The notes under the pieces were generated by a model. The model was not told the origin of the DNA. It was given only the letters and a program-made list of their open reading frames with translations, and did no database searches. A DNA stretch of 35,568 nucleotides from Methylocystaceae bacterium. GTDB lineage: Bacteria > Pseudomonadota > Alphaproteobacteria > Rhizobiales > Beijerinckiaceae. Where the stretch lies: contig BJGJ01000015.1 of NCBI GenBank assembly GCA_014190435.1, positions 1-35,568 of the forward strand. The letters are read 5' to 3'. Shown in pieces: positions 19,070-27,503 of the stretch (its first letter is position 1; every line of letters starts with the position of its first letter). Position numbers and translations under genes: made by a program.

Positions 19070-20899
19070 ATGGCGCAGCAGTCCAATAATACGACCAAAA
19101 ACACGGCCAGCCTAACAGCCTCGAGTCATGATGGCTTCACCGCCCAAATCTTAGGCATGATCAATGTGCTTTGGACATCGTCTGAGCGCAATAAAATCAT
19201 CCAACTTATCTTCGCGCTTGTTGGGGTCATTGCTGGCACAGCCTATGCCCAACTGCAACTCAATGCCTGGAATAAGCCGTTCTATAATGCGCTGGCAAAT
19301 AAAAATTTAACAATTTTTATACAGCAACTCGGCGTCTTTGCTTTGCTCGCGAGCATTTTGCTCGTGCTAAATGTTTTACAAATGCGGCTTAATCAAACAT
19401 CAAAAGTGATTTTGCGAGAAAGCCTGGTCGATGATCTTATTTCAGATTGGCTCGCGCCAAGACGCGCCTTTCTTCTTTCTTATGCTGGCGAAATTGGCGC
19501 AAATCCAGATCAACGCATTCATGAAGACGCCAAACATCTAACTGAGCTCACAACAGACCTCAGTATTGGCCTACTGCAATCGACCTTGCTATTATTAAGT
19601 TTTATCGGTGTATTATGGTCGCTTTCAGGCAGAGATGTCCTTGAGATCGGCGGCCACGTTCTCTTTACACAGCCTCCAGGCTATATGGTTTGGTATGCAC
19701 TTTTATACGCTGGCGTCGCCTCTTATATCAGCTGGCGCGTGGGCCGGCCTCTTATTGATCTTAATGCAGAGCGCTATGCGCATGAAGCTGAGATGCGCTT
19801 TGCGCTCGTACATGTGAATGAAGAAATTGATGGTGTTACGCTTAATGGTGGTGAGAGGGATGAACAGGCGCGCATTACAACGATCTTTGGAACTGTGCTT
19901 GAAGTCTCACGGCGCATCGTCAAGGCCGTCACACGACTGACCTGGGTTACCGCTGGTTACGGTTGGTTTACGATTGTTGCGCCGATATTGGTTGCTGCGC
20001 CAGCCTATTTTCAAGGTTCAATGAGTTTTGGTGAATTGATGGTGGTGGTTGGTGCTTTTAACCAAGTACAACAATCGCTTCGCTGGTTTGTTGATAATTT
20101 TGCCAATATTGCTGATTGGCGCGCAACGATGTTGCGTGTGGCGAGCTTTAGACTCACTATGTTAAAAATGGACGCGTTAGCGCAAAATGAAAATCGGATC
20201 GAATTTGAAGATTCAACTGATGCGTCAATTCATATCGATAATCTAGAAATTGCAACCGCCACAGGCTCCCTTAAATTGAGCCAGCAGCATATTGAAATGA
20301 AGCCAGGAGAAAGGATTCTGATTACAGGAGAGAATGGTGAAGAAAAATCACTTGCCTTTCGGGTTTTTGGCGGACTGTGGCCCTGGGGAAGCGGTAAAAT
20401 TACGCGCCCGCCCTCGGATGCGATTATGTTCCTGCCCATGCGCCCTTATATCCCACCGGGAACATTACGCGCCGCCATCTGCTATCCGCACTCTCATGAG
20501 ATCTATGACGCACCGACAATTGACAAAGCCTTTCACGACGTCGGCTTAGATCATCTGCGACCCTTTATTGATACGACAGACCGATGGGATCGTCGTCTAA
20601 ATTATAGCGAAAAGCAGTGTCTCATGTTTGTGCGCATCTTATTGCATCGGCCTCAATGGGTTGTCTCTGACGGCGCATTGGTAGCCTTGGTTGAATCGAA
20701 CGCATTGATTAAATCGATCTGCGAAAAAGAATTATCTGATATTGGCGTTATTGGCGTGAGAGATGGAGATGATAAAAATCTCTTTTATACGCAAAAATTT
20801 CACCTCACCTTGGATCGTCAGGGTAATTCCTTTGATCTCGCAGCAGCCTGCGGCAGCAGTCAAGCGAGCCAACACACCTCAACAACCATTTCGGCATAA
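19070..20899 (+). CDS. BacA/BclA (SbmA/YddA)-like ABC half-transporter with degenerate ATPase domain
   Basis: A 609-residue protein with a membrane domain of about five to six helices (roughly residues 40-330) of the SbmA/BacA-YddA type, including NAWNKPFYNAL and the EEIDGVTLNGGERDE region, fused to a C-terminal ABC domain (about 385-590). The ABC domain has lost its machinery. Walker A reads GENGEEKS (420-427, third Gly replaced by Glu). The signature reads LNYSEKQ (510-516) instead of LSxGEQQ. Walker B reads VVSDGA with Gly535 where the catalytic Glu belongs. The H-loop His is replaced (GVRD, Val563). The fold is still recognisable (FGGLWPWGSGKI, RPYIPPGTLRAAICYP). The start is ATG 19070; TTG 19061 is an alternative closer to AAGGAAC. 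The gene is 17 bases upstream of the GH144 gene, so co-transcription is likely. Relatives import peptides; a role with glucans would be inferred only from the neighbours. Confidence 0.85.
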   Translation: MAQQSNNTTKNTASLTASSHDGFTAQILGMINVLWTSSERNKIIQLIFALVGVIAGTAYAQLQLNAWNKPFYNALANKNLTIFIQQLGVFALLASILLVLNVLQMRLNQTSKVILRESLVDDLISDWLAPRRAFLLSYAGEIGANPDQRIHEDAKHLTELTTDLSIGLLQSTLLLLSFIGVLWSLSGRDVLEIGGHVLFTQPPGYMVWYALLYAGVASYISWRVGRPLIDLNAERYAHEAEMRFALVHVNEEIDGVTLNGGERDEQARITTIFGTVLEVSRRIVKAVTRLTWVTAGYGWFTIVAPILVAAPAYFQGSMSFGELMVVVGAFNQVQQSLRWFVDNFANIADWRATMLRVASFRLTMLKMDALAQNENRIEFEDSTDASIHIDNLEIATATGSLKLSQQHIEMKPGERILITGENGEEKSLAFRVFGGLWPWGSGKITRPPSDAIMFLPMRPYIPPGTLRAAICYPHSHEIYDAPTIDKAFHDVGLDHLRPFIDTTDRWDRRLNYSEKQCLMFVRILLHRPQWVVSDGALVALVESNALIKSICEKELSDIGVIGVRDGDDKNLFYTQKFHLTLDRQGNSFDLAAACGSSQASQHTSTTISA

Positions 20900-20916
20900 T
20901 TGAAAGGCTTTTACAA

Positions 20917-22179
20917 ATGAAGGCTTCATCTGATTTACAAAAAAATCTTTCTGACGAAGCGTTGCTTGATCTCGTACAACGACAGACTTTTCGTTATTTC
21001 TGGGAAGGAGCGCATCCCGTCAGCGGACTCGCACGCGATCGTAGTAATCGTTTTACGGATCCCAGTGACGACGCCATTGCTGTCGGCGGATCTGGATTTG
21101 GTATTATGACGATTATTGTCGCCTGCGAACGGGGATGGGTGCGGCGGGAAGAGGCTGTTGAGCGGTTAAACGCCATGCTTAATGTATTAGATCGCTCGAC
21201 TTGTTATCATGGCATGTATCCTCATTTCATGAATGGTGCCACGGGTGCGACTATTCCCTTTAGCCGCAAAGACGATGGTGGCGATGTTGTTGAAACCTCG
21301 TTCCTCTTCCAAGGCCTGTTATGCGCGCGCGCTTATTTTGACCGCGATACGGCTGAAGAATTGCGCCTGCGTCAGCGCATCACCTATCTTTGGGAAGAAG
21401 TGGAATGGAATTGGTATACGCAAGGCGGCCGCACTGTCTTAACTTGGCACTGGAGCCCCACTAATGGCTTTGCGCTTAATCATGACATTCGCGGCTGGAA
21501 TGAATGTCTCATAACCTATGTGCTTGCAGCTTCTGCACCGCGTTATGGCATCCCTGCACAAGCCTATCATGAAGGTTTTACCCAAGGACGTCAGTTTCTC
21601 AATAAACGTAGCTTTGAAGGTATTGAGCTGCCACTGGGTTCGGATTGGGGCGGCCCACTTTTCCTCGCGCATTTTTCATTTGGCAGCATTGACCCACACG
21701 GGTTGAGCGACGCCTATGCAGACTATTGGCACCAAAACGTCAATCATACGCTGATTAATTACGCCTACTGCGTGCGTAATCCAAAATCTTATAAGGGCTA
21801 TGGTCCAAAGTGTTGGGGCCTAAGTGCTGGCGATGCTGTCAATGGGTATGCGGCGAGTGCACCAGATAATGATTTAGGCGTTATTAATCCAAGCGCAGCC
21901 CTTTCAAGTTTCTGCTATGCGCCGGATCAAGCGATGGCGGCGCTACGCCATTTTTATGAAGATTTGGGCGATCGACTTTGGGGCCGTTTTGGTTTTGTCG
22001 ATGGATTTAGTCCTCAGCATGATTGGTATGCGGATACGTTCCTGGCAATTAGCCAGGCACCGATCATCATCATGATTGAAAATTATCGTTCTGGCTTGCT
22101 TTGGAAATTATTCATGGGCATTCCTGAAATTCAAGCAGGCATGAAGAAACTTGGATTTAAGAGTCCCACTCTCTCGTGA
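20917..22179 (+). CDS. GH144-type endo-beta-1,2-glucanase candidate (PF10091 glucoamylase-like)
   Basis: A 420-residue all-alpha toroid protein. The opening LLDLVQRQTFRYFWEGAHPVSGLARDRS, the middle WSPTNGFALNHDIRGWNECL and the end FVDGFSPQHDWYADTFLAISQAPIIIMIENYRSGLLWKLFM are typical of PF10091 proteins. This family includes GH144 endo-beta-1,2-glucanases (SGL) and is related to the transglycosylase domain of cyclic beta-1,2-glucan synthase. GH144 enzymes release sophorooligosaccharides from linear beta-1,2-glucan. There is no signal peptide (starts MKASSDLQKNLSDE), whereas characterised bacterial SGLs that feed on external glucan are usually exported. The ribosome-binding AAAGG precedes ATG 20917. 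The stop overlaps the GTG of the GH15 gene (GTGA), so the two are translationally coupled. Activity is inferred from family and from the GH94/GH3 partners. Confidence 0.8.
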   Translation: MKASSDLQKNLSDEALLDLVQRQTFRYFWEGAHPVSGLARDRSNRFTDPSDDAIAVGGSGFGIMTIIVACERGWVRREEAVERLNAMLNVLDRSTCYHGMYPHFMNGATGATIPFSRKDDGGDVVETSFLFQGLLCARAYFDRDTAEELRLRQRITYLWEEVEWNWYTQGGRTVLTWHWSPTNGFALNHDIRGWNECLITYVLAASAPRYGIPAQAYHEGFTQGRQFLNKRSFEGIELPLGSDWGGPLFLAHFSFGSIDPHGLSDAYADYWHQNVNHTLINYAYCVRNPKSYKGYGPKCWGLSAGDAVNGYAASAPDNDLGVINPSAALSSFCYAPDQAMAALRHFYEDLGDRLWGRFGFVDGFSPQHDWYADTFLAISQAPIIIMIENYRSGLLWKLFMGIPEIQAGMKKLGFKSPTLS

Positions 22180-23594
22180 GCCTGTTAGACGACTGGATAA
22201 ATAAGGAAGCGCAATATGCCGCAATCGCCATGCTGCGCGCCATCTCGGCGACAGATCTTGTAAAAGAACGCCCAGGCTTTGGACAAAGGATTATTCCTCA
22301 TGTGGGGTCAGTACTCGCCTCGCCCGTCCGGGCCGCTTATGATCCCGACCCAGATTATTTCTTTCATTGGTTTCGCGATTCGGCCGTTGTCATTGACGCC
22401 TTGCGCGTCGCCTTTAGCCAAGGGTTGATAGAAGAAAAAATAGCGCTGACGAAATTAAAAGAGTTTGTCGATTTCACCCGCGCTCTCCAAAACTTAGATG
22501 GGACAATATTTCTTCGTCATCAGAATTATGTAGAGCTAACACAACCAACTTTTTTACAATATTTACGCCCCCAAGAAGAAATCGCGCAGCTCTGCAACAC
22601 TTCTGTTTTTGGAGAAACACGCGTTAATCCTGATGGAAAATTTGACATTACCCGCTGGCCGCGCCCTCAAACAGATGGACCTGCACTATTAGTGCTAACC
22701 TTGCTGCGGTGGCTGGAGGAAGACGCCAAAATAGAAGATGCGTTGCGTAGCGATATGGAGCATCTCCTAATTGATAATCTCGCTTTTACCAGCCGTCATG
22801 CGCAGGAAATAAGCTTTGATATTTGGGAAGAAGAAAAGGGCTTTCATTATTATACTCAGCTTATTCAATGCGAAGCGCTAGAAAAAGGCGCTCACTGGCT
22901 GATGTTTAAAGGTGATCGCGCACAAGCAAATAGTTATCTTGCTATGCGAGATGGTTTATCTTCTCACCTTGAAAATTATTGGGACGCCAAGCTTGGCTAT
23001 CTGCGATCACGTATTGATGTTGAGCAAGGAAATAACGATAAATGGTTGGATATTTCTGTTATTTTTGCGGTTATTCATGCGGCGCGTCTTTCTGGCGCGC
23101 ACAGCGTGTTGGATGTAAAAGTTCAAGCAACAGTAACAGCGCTGGAAGAATTATTTGAAGCTGATTATGGGATTAATCAACGGCGTCCAGATGATCATGG
23201 CCTGGCTTTTGGACGCTATAAAAATGACGCTTATTATAGCGGGGGTGCCTATTTCTTCTCGACTCTTGCAGCTGCGGAATTTTATTTCAGATTAGCAATT
23301 GCGCTCCAAAAGGGCGGAACACTGGATATTACATCTGAGAATGCACGATTTTGCGCACGACTTGGCGTTACAAAATGTTCACCTCTACAAACCCAAGTTA
23401 ATGCAGCGCGCATGCGTGGCAACGCCATCTTGCGCATGGTTCAGGCCTATACACCTGAGAGCGGCGACCTTTCCGAGCAGTTCGACCAAAAAACCGGCGA
23501 ACAAACATCGGCAAAACATCTTACCTGGAGCTATGGAGCCTTTATCACGGCTTATGCTCAACGCCGCCAAGCCGCTCAGGCCACTCAAGAGTAA
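22176..23594 (+). CDS. GH15 glucoamylase-like glucosidase, cytoplasmic
   Basis: A 472-residue (alpha/alpha)6 enzyme of family 15. The substrate segment PDPDYFFHWFRDSAVVIDAL matches the PDYFYTWTRDSA motif of glucoamylases. The catalytic acid lies in FDIWEEEKGFHYYT (Glu218) and the catalytic base in DLSEQFDQKTGE (Glu434). LTWSYGAFITAY closes the domain. Both carboxylates are kept, so an inverting exo-glucosidase is expected. Known GH15 enzymes act on alpha-linkages (starch, isomaltose, trehalose, dextran), which does not fit a purely beta-1,2 system. There is no signal peptide. The start is GTG 22176, overlapping the GH144 stop. The last 50 bases overlap the convergent GH94 gene. Confidence 0.88.
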   Translation: MSLLDDWINKEAQYAAIAMLRAISATDLVKERPGFGQRIIPHVGSVLASPVRAAYDPDPDYFFHWFRDSAVVIDALRVAFSQGLIEEKIALTKLKEFVDFTRALQNLDGTIFLRHQNYVELTQPTFLQYLRPQEEIAQLCNTSVFGETRVNPDGKFDITRWPRPQTDGPALLVLTLLRWLEEDAKIEDALRSDMEHLLIDNLAFTSRHAQEISFDIWEEEKGFHYYTQLIQCEALEKGAHWLMFKGDRAQANSYLAMRDGLSSHLENYWDAKLGYLRSRIDVEQGNNDKWLDISVIFAVIHAARLSGAHSVLDVKVQATVTALEELFEADYGINQRRPDDHGLAFGRYKNDAYYSGGAYFFSTLAAAEFYFRLAIALQKGGTLDITSENARFCARLGVTKCSPLQTQVNAARMRGNAILRMVQAYTPESGDLSEQFDQKTGEQTSAKHLTWSYGAFITAYAQRRQAAQATQE

Positions 23595-26500
23595 AACCAA
23601 GCGCGCTCGATAATGTCGGCTTGACCACTCTCTCCCCAAAATAACGCCGAACGCCAAGCGCTTGTTGGATTAAAATATTGGTGTAAACGCCTGGCCCGCT
23701 GGAATAAATCCGCCACCCCCCATCAAAGGCGATTGTATTGTTTTTTACGCGCACCCAGTCAGCGCTTGCGTGATAACGATCTCTAAAAGCGGCGTCACTC
23801 GAGCTAAAATAAGTATTGCGCTGACGTAATGACGCCGTCGGCAGACGGTCTGTGACAGCAATTGGGTTCACGATGAGTAGGGCTTCTCTCAAAGCTTGTG
23901 ACTCATTAAGCGCGCTCATTGCCTCGCCATAGCGTAGATGCGAATGCGTATACATGAGACCAATTTCACGCCCAAAGAAGGCTGATGATTCTGCACGTCT
24001 GAAAATTTTCTCCAATCCACCATGATAAGCAATTGGCTTATCCATCAGCCGCGCGCCATCAACAAATAAAAGATGATTGCGAATAAGATCGAGATGATGG
24101 CGTGATTGCTCCGGTGTGAAGAGTTCGCCAAGAATCGCCTGAGTCATTGGGATCAAGGAATAGAAAACGCCCGTATGCGTATCGCTTGGATGAATAAGTA
24201 AGTCTGGAGCGCCGCCTTCCGGTTTGAAGACAGCATAACCAGCAACAGTTCCGTCATGCATTAGATATTTATTGAAATCCGCCCGCATATCAGCAGCAAG
24301 TTGTTTGAATTCTTCAGCCTGACTGATGATGCCTTTGCGCTCTAAAATAACTGCATATCGACAAAGCTGCTGATAGAGTAGCGCCACAGTCCAACTGCTA
24401 ACCATCCAATCGCGTTTTGTTGTGTCGACAGGCTGAAGAGCATCGTTCCAATCGCCATTGCCATAGCGGATTAAAGAAGTTCCAGTGATAAATCGCTCGC
24501 GCACGGTGGCGATGAGCTTATCAATATGTTTAGAGATCGGCTCCAGACGCTCTGTCTTTTCAAAATTATCTTCGCGCCGCCAGGCGACTGCTTCATCGAG
24601 AAAATTAACATCGCCCGTTGCTTCGATATAATCGCATAAGGCCTTTAACGGCCAAACGATAATATCCCCGTGCGACTGCTTATCTTGGATGAAAGAATAA
24701 GGCTCCAACATAAACCACTGGGGCCAATCACCTTGTGCTTCATATTGTTGAGCAAAAATGATCTTGAGAATTTGTTTGACGGGTTCGTCATGTTCAAAAG
24801 AGAGAAACAGCTCAACTGGCCCTTGGCAAACATCGCGTGTACCCCATGCGGCTCCCGTATATTGTTCAAGGCCATGTGGTACAGTCAGGTGAATGATTGC
24901 GTCATGCGCCAGCCAAGGCAACATGGTATCAAGCGCAGCCGCCTCAGCGATTAGCTGGGCGTCAAGACTTGAGCTTTTAATCCGCGCGCCGCGCGTAATA
25001 TCTTGCCAATAGGAATCAGTCTTCGCTAATAGGCTCTTGTCTTCCAGAGGCTGGGCATATTTATCAGCAAGCACACGCGCCTGCATGGCGTCTGTCATTG
25101 ATCCGGCAACAGCAAAAACAAAATTTGTTGTTTTTGATGTGCGGATTGTCGCAAAAGCTCCGCTACGCCGCTTCCCGTCCGCATAAAGCAATTCATCGCC
25201 GCCAATTGCTTCCGCTATATGAGGCGTGCTTGTAACTAAATGATAGGCAGCCTGTGGATAATGTCCTCCCCAGAGCGAGTCAGCAGCAGGCGTGAACACA
25301 AAGCGCTTATGTTGGGCGTCGATCTCAACGTTTGCAGCCTGTCCATATTCACGTTCACCTAACACAAGATGACCAAAAATAAGGAAGCGACAGGCTTCAC
25401 CCTCAACACTGATATGCCATTGCAGGGCCGCGTCTTCGCTTGAGGCGGTCGCTGAGACACAAATGGTTTGATCTTTAAACTGATAAATCCAACGACAATC
25501 ATTCAAGCCGATTTCGAAAGCCGATGGCACGCTCAAAAGCTGCCAGCCATCTTTCAGATCAACAAGCAAGCGCATTCCGCTGGCGCGAGTAATATTGTAG
25601 GGATCGCGTGATACGGAAAAGAGCTTATGGAAAGACGTATTGCCGATCGTGAGCTGGGCGCTGAAAACGCCATGCATCCAGCAGGTAGTGCAAAGCGTTG
25701 CTTCATCCGGTAAGATCGCCTGCCCCGAACGCAGCAAAGCACCATGACGTCGCGCAACGATCCGATCCTTATCCCCTAGGACAACATGACGCTTATGCGA
25801 TACGCCTGGCGTAAAGAAAGAAAGAAGTTTTCCTTCAACTTTTTCCTCATGCAATCGATTGGGGTAGCGCTCCACGATTTGGGCAGTCTCCAAGGGCTCT
25901 ACAATTGCAACAGGAGCATCCTGCAAAAGACTATAGGTTGGATGCGATAGAACGATTGAGGCTGGCGTAAAATTCTTTGCCGTCTCCGCAATCCCTTCCA
26001 GCAACGCTAGATCAGCGTGAGAGGAGGCAGCAGGATGATCAGGTTCAAATGCGCTAAAGAAAGTCCAGCATGTTGTTTCACCTGGCTCGAGTGTTATCGC
26101 AGTTGATTGTAACGCGGCACAGGCAGTTTCATATTGCAGTCGTTCGGAGGGCAAGTTCACGCCGTAAGCGCCTGCGATAAAATCCGCGTCTCTCAGATCT
26201 GACCCCATCAATTGACGAAAATCAGTAGCAAAGCCAACAGCGCCTTCTAAACAGCCATGCGCAACCCAGGGGAAGGTGCCACCTTGAGATTGATTTTGCC
26301 GCGCCATCAAGATGGTTTTCATGTGCGGATGTTGAGCGATAAGATGATCAATATATTGGCTCGCGTAAGCTTCATTGTTCATTAAAAAACCAGCGTCGCC
26401 TAATCCAAGATCTTGAATAAAGACTGCGTCGCAGGGCGCTGCTAATACGCCCCGATTGGTGAGCTCAACCCGCCAGAGAAGATGATTTTTCTCAGGATGA

Positions 26501-26841
26501 AGCGACAGCGTGACCTGGTAACGCATTCCCTGCTCTTCGCCAGCCCAAACAAGATGATGTGTAGAAGCGCCAAATTGACCTCGCGCTTTTTGCCCAACAA
26601 GCGGGATACAGGCTGGCGCGTCCCCACCAATGCGAATAAAAATACCCGCCATGCCGCCCTCAATGGGCAAGGCGAGGATCTGATTAATCATAATCGAACG
26701 ATTGTCTTTTGAATGCTCAATCGCAAAGATTGTACTATTTGGGAGAACGCTGATCGAAAGACCAGAGGTATTGGAAATCCGGGTAAGATGAAGATCGTCG
26801 CGTCGTGGGGTCTTCACGATCTCATTAGCCGAATGCATCAT
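23545..26841 (-). CDS. GH94 phosphorylase, 1,2-beta-oligoglucan phosphorylase type
   Basis: A roughly 1098-residue GH94 protein. The general-acid segment is RYGNGDWNDALQPV (Asp800 in my numbering), followed by the C-terminal VYTNILIQQALGVRRYFGERVVKPTLSS, which closes the phosphate-site side of the barrel. Cellobiose and cellodextrin phosphorylases are about 800-990 residues, and cyclic-glucan synthases are far longer and carry a GT84 domain. About 1100 residues with a long beta-rich N-terminal region matches 1,2-beta-oligoglucan phosphorylase (SOGP) of Listeria and Lachnoclostridium. The reaction would be sophorooligosaccharide plus phosphate to alpha-glucose-1-phosphate and a shortened chain. 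I chose ATG 26841 (GGAAGGA upstream); 26859 and 26838 are alternatives. There is no signal peptide. Specificity is by length, context and family only. Confidence 0.82.
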   Translation of the reverse strand: MMHSANEIVKTPRRDDLHLTRISNTSGLSISVLPNSTIFAIEHSKDNRSIMINQILALPIEGGMAGIFIRIGGDAPACIPLVGQKARGQFGASTHHLVWAGEEQGMRYQVTLSLHPEKNHLLWRVELTNRGVLAAPCDAVFIQDLGLGDAGFLMNNEAYASQYIDHLIAQHPHMKTILMARQNQSQGGTFPWVAHGCLEGAVGFATDFRQLMGSDLRDADFIAGAYGVNLPSERLQYETACAALQSTAITLEPGETTCWTFFSAFEPDHPAASSHADLALLEGIAETAKNFTPASIVLSHPTYSLLQDAPVAIVEPLETAQIVERYPNRLHEEKVEGKLLSFFTPGVSHKRHVVLGDKDRIVARRHGALLRSGQAILPDEATLCTTCWMHGVFSAQLTIGNTSFHKLFSVSRDPYNITRASGMRLLVDLKDGWQLLSVPSAFEIGLNDCRWIYQFKDQTICVSATASSEDAALQWHISVEGEACRFLIFGHLVLGEREYGQAANVEIDAQHKRFVFTPAADSLWGGHYPQAAYHLVTSTPHIAEAIGGDELLYADGKRRSGAFATIRTSKTTNFVFAVAGSMTDAMQARVLADKYAQPLEDKSLLAKTDSYWQDITRGARIKSSSLDAQLIAEAAALDTMLPWLAHDAIIHLTVPHGLEQYTGAAWGTRDVCQGPVELFLSFEHDEPVKQILKIIFAQQYEAQGDWPQWFMLEPYSFIQDKQSHGDIIVWPLKALCDYIEATGDVNFLDEAVAWRREDNFEKTERLEPISKHIDKLIATVRERFITGTSLIRYGNGDWNDALQPVDTTKRDWMVSSWTVALLYQQLCRYAVILERKGIISQAEEFKQLAADMRADFNKYLMHDGTVAGYAVFKPEGGAPDLLIHPSDTHTGVFYSLIPMTQAILGELFTPEQSRHHLDLIRNHLLFVDGARLMDKPIAYHGGLEKIFRRAESSAFFGREIGLMYTHSHLRYGEAMSALNESQALREALLIVNPIAVTDRLPTASLRQRNTYFSSSDAAFRDRYHASADWVRVKNNTIAFDGGWRIYSSGPGVYTNILIQQALGVRRYFGERVVKPTLSSALGFTLEWPERLGGVEHKP

Positions 26842-27503
26842 CCTTATTCCTTCCCGCATCTTATAAAAACAATCAGCTTACCTAAAGGCGGCAAGCTTGG
26901 TTTCGTCTATAAGGCTTAGTTAACGACGATCCCATGACAAAGAACGTCGTTCAAGAGGGTATTATGCATTGACCAAAGACTTCCGGAATTTTTGGGATTT
27001 TAGGATTGATCCTTAAAAAATCACGGCGGTTTAGTCCTCTCTAAGCGCCAGACTATATATCTACTGCAAGGGTGCCTAAACTGCAAAGGAAATCAAGAGA
27101 AAGATCCGGGAGCCTTTGAAACAAAGTTGGAAAAGACTGAATAAATTTATTGGAGTGAGCAAAACTTAAAGCTACTGTTCTCAACAAAAAAACAAAAGCC
27201 ATCGCTGATAAAGATGCAAGGCGAGGGTGTGATTTGACTGATAATAAGGAAAAGCTATTTTTAGCTTAAAACATATCAAAGCGTCTGAGCGGCCACAATC
27301 CTCGCGTAAGGGCAAAAAGCAAGCAAAGCTGGAATTGCAAAGAGCGTCGCCAGAGGCTTTGAATATCAACATAGGAGTGTCAGTTTCAATTGCGGTGAAA
27401 GCCTGAATTTCTCATGCATAACAGCCTATCCTTAGTGGCGCAGAGAGAAGAATTATTGCACAAATGTCTTGACGCGTGATTTGCTTCAAGAGAATTCAAA
27501 AAA
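26842..27503. other. spacer between phosphorylase and cyclase genes
   Basis: About 660 bases without a credible gene and the start of the AT-richer right part of the window. It carries the 5' regions of the leftward GH94 gene and the rightward cyclase gene. A weak inverted repeat (AACGACG/CGTCGTT, 26922-26951) is the only structure I saw. I identify no promoter with confidence. Confidence 0.45.

Noticed and set aside
20917-26841. GH144 and GH94 genes as pieces of a broken cyclic beta-1,2-glucan synthase
   Set aside because: They lie on opposite strands, each has full stand-alone length, and no GT84 glycosyltransferase region is present.
26922-26951. Inverted repeat AACGACG/CGTCGTT
   Set aside because: Seven pairs with a 16-base loop and no T tract; could easily occur by chance.
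27181-27372. 63-codon minus-strand frame in the GH94-cyclase spacer
   Set aside because: Low-complexity product, no ribosome-binding site and no family resemblance.
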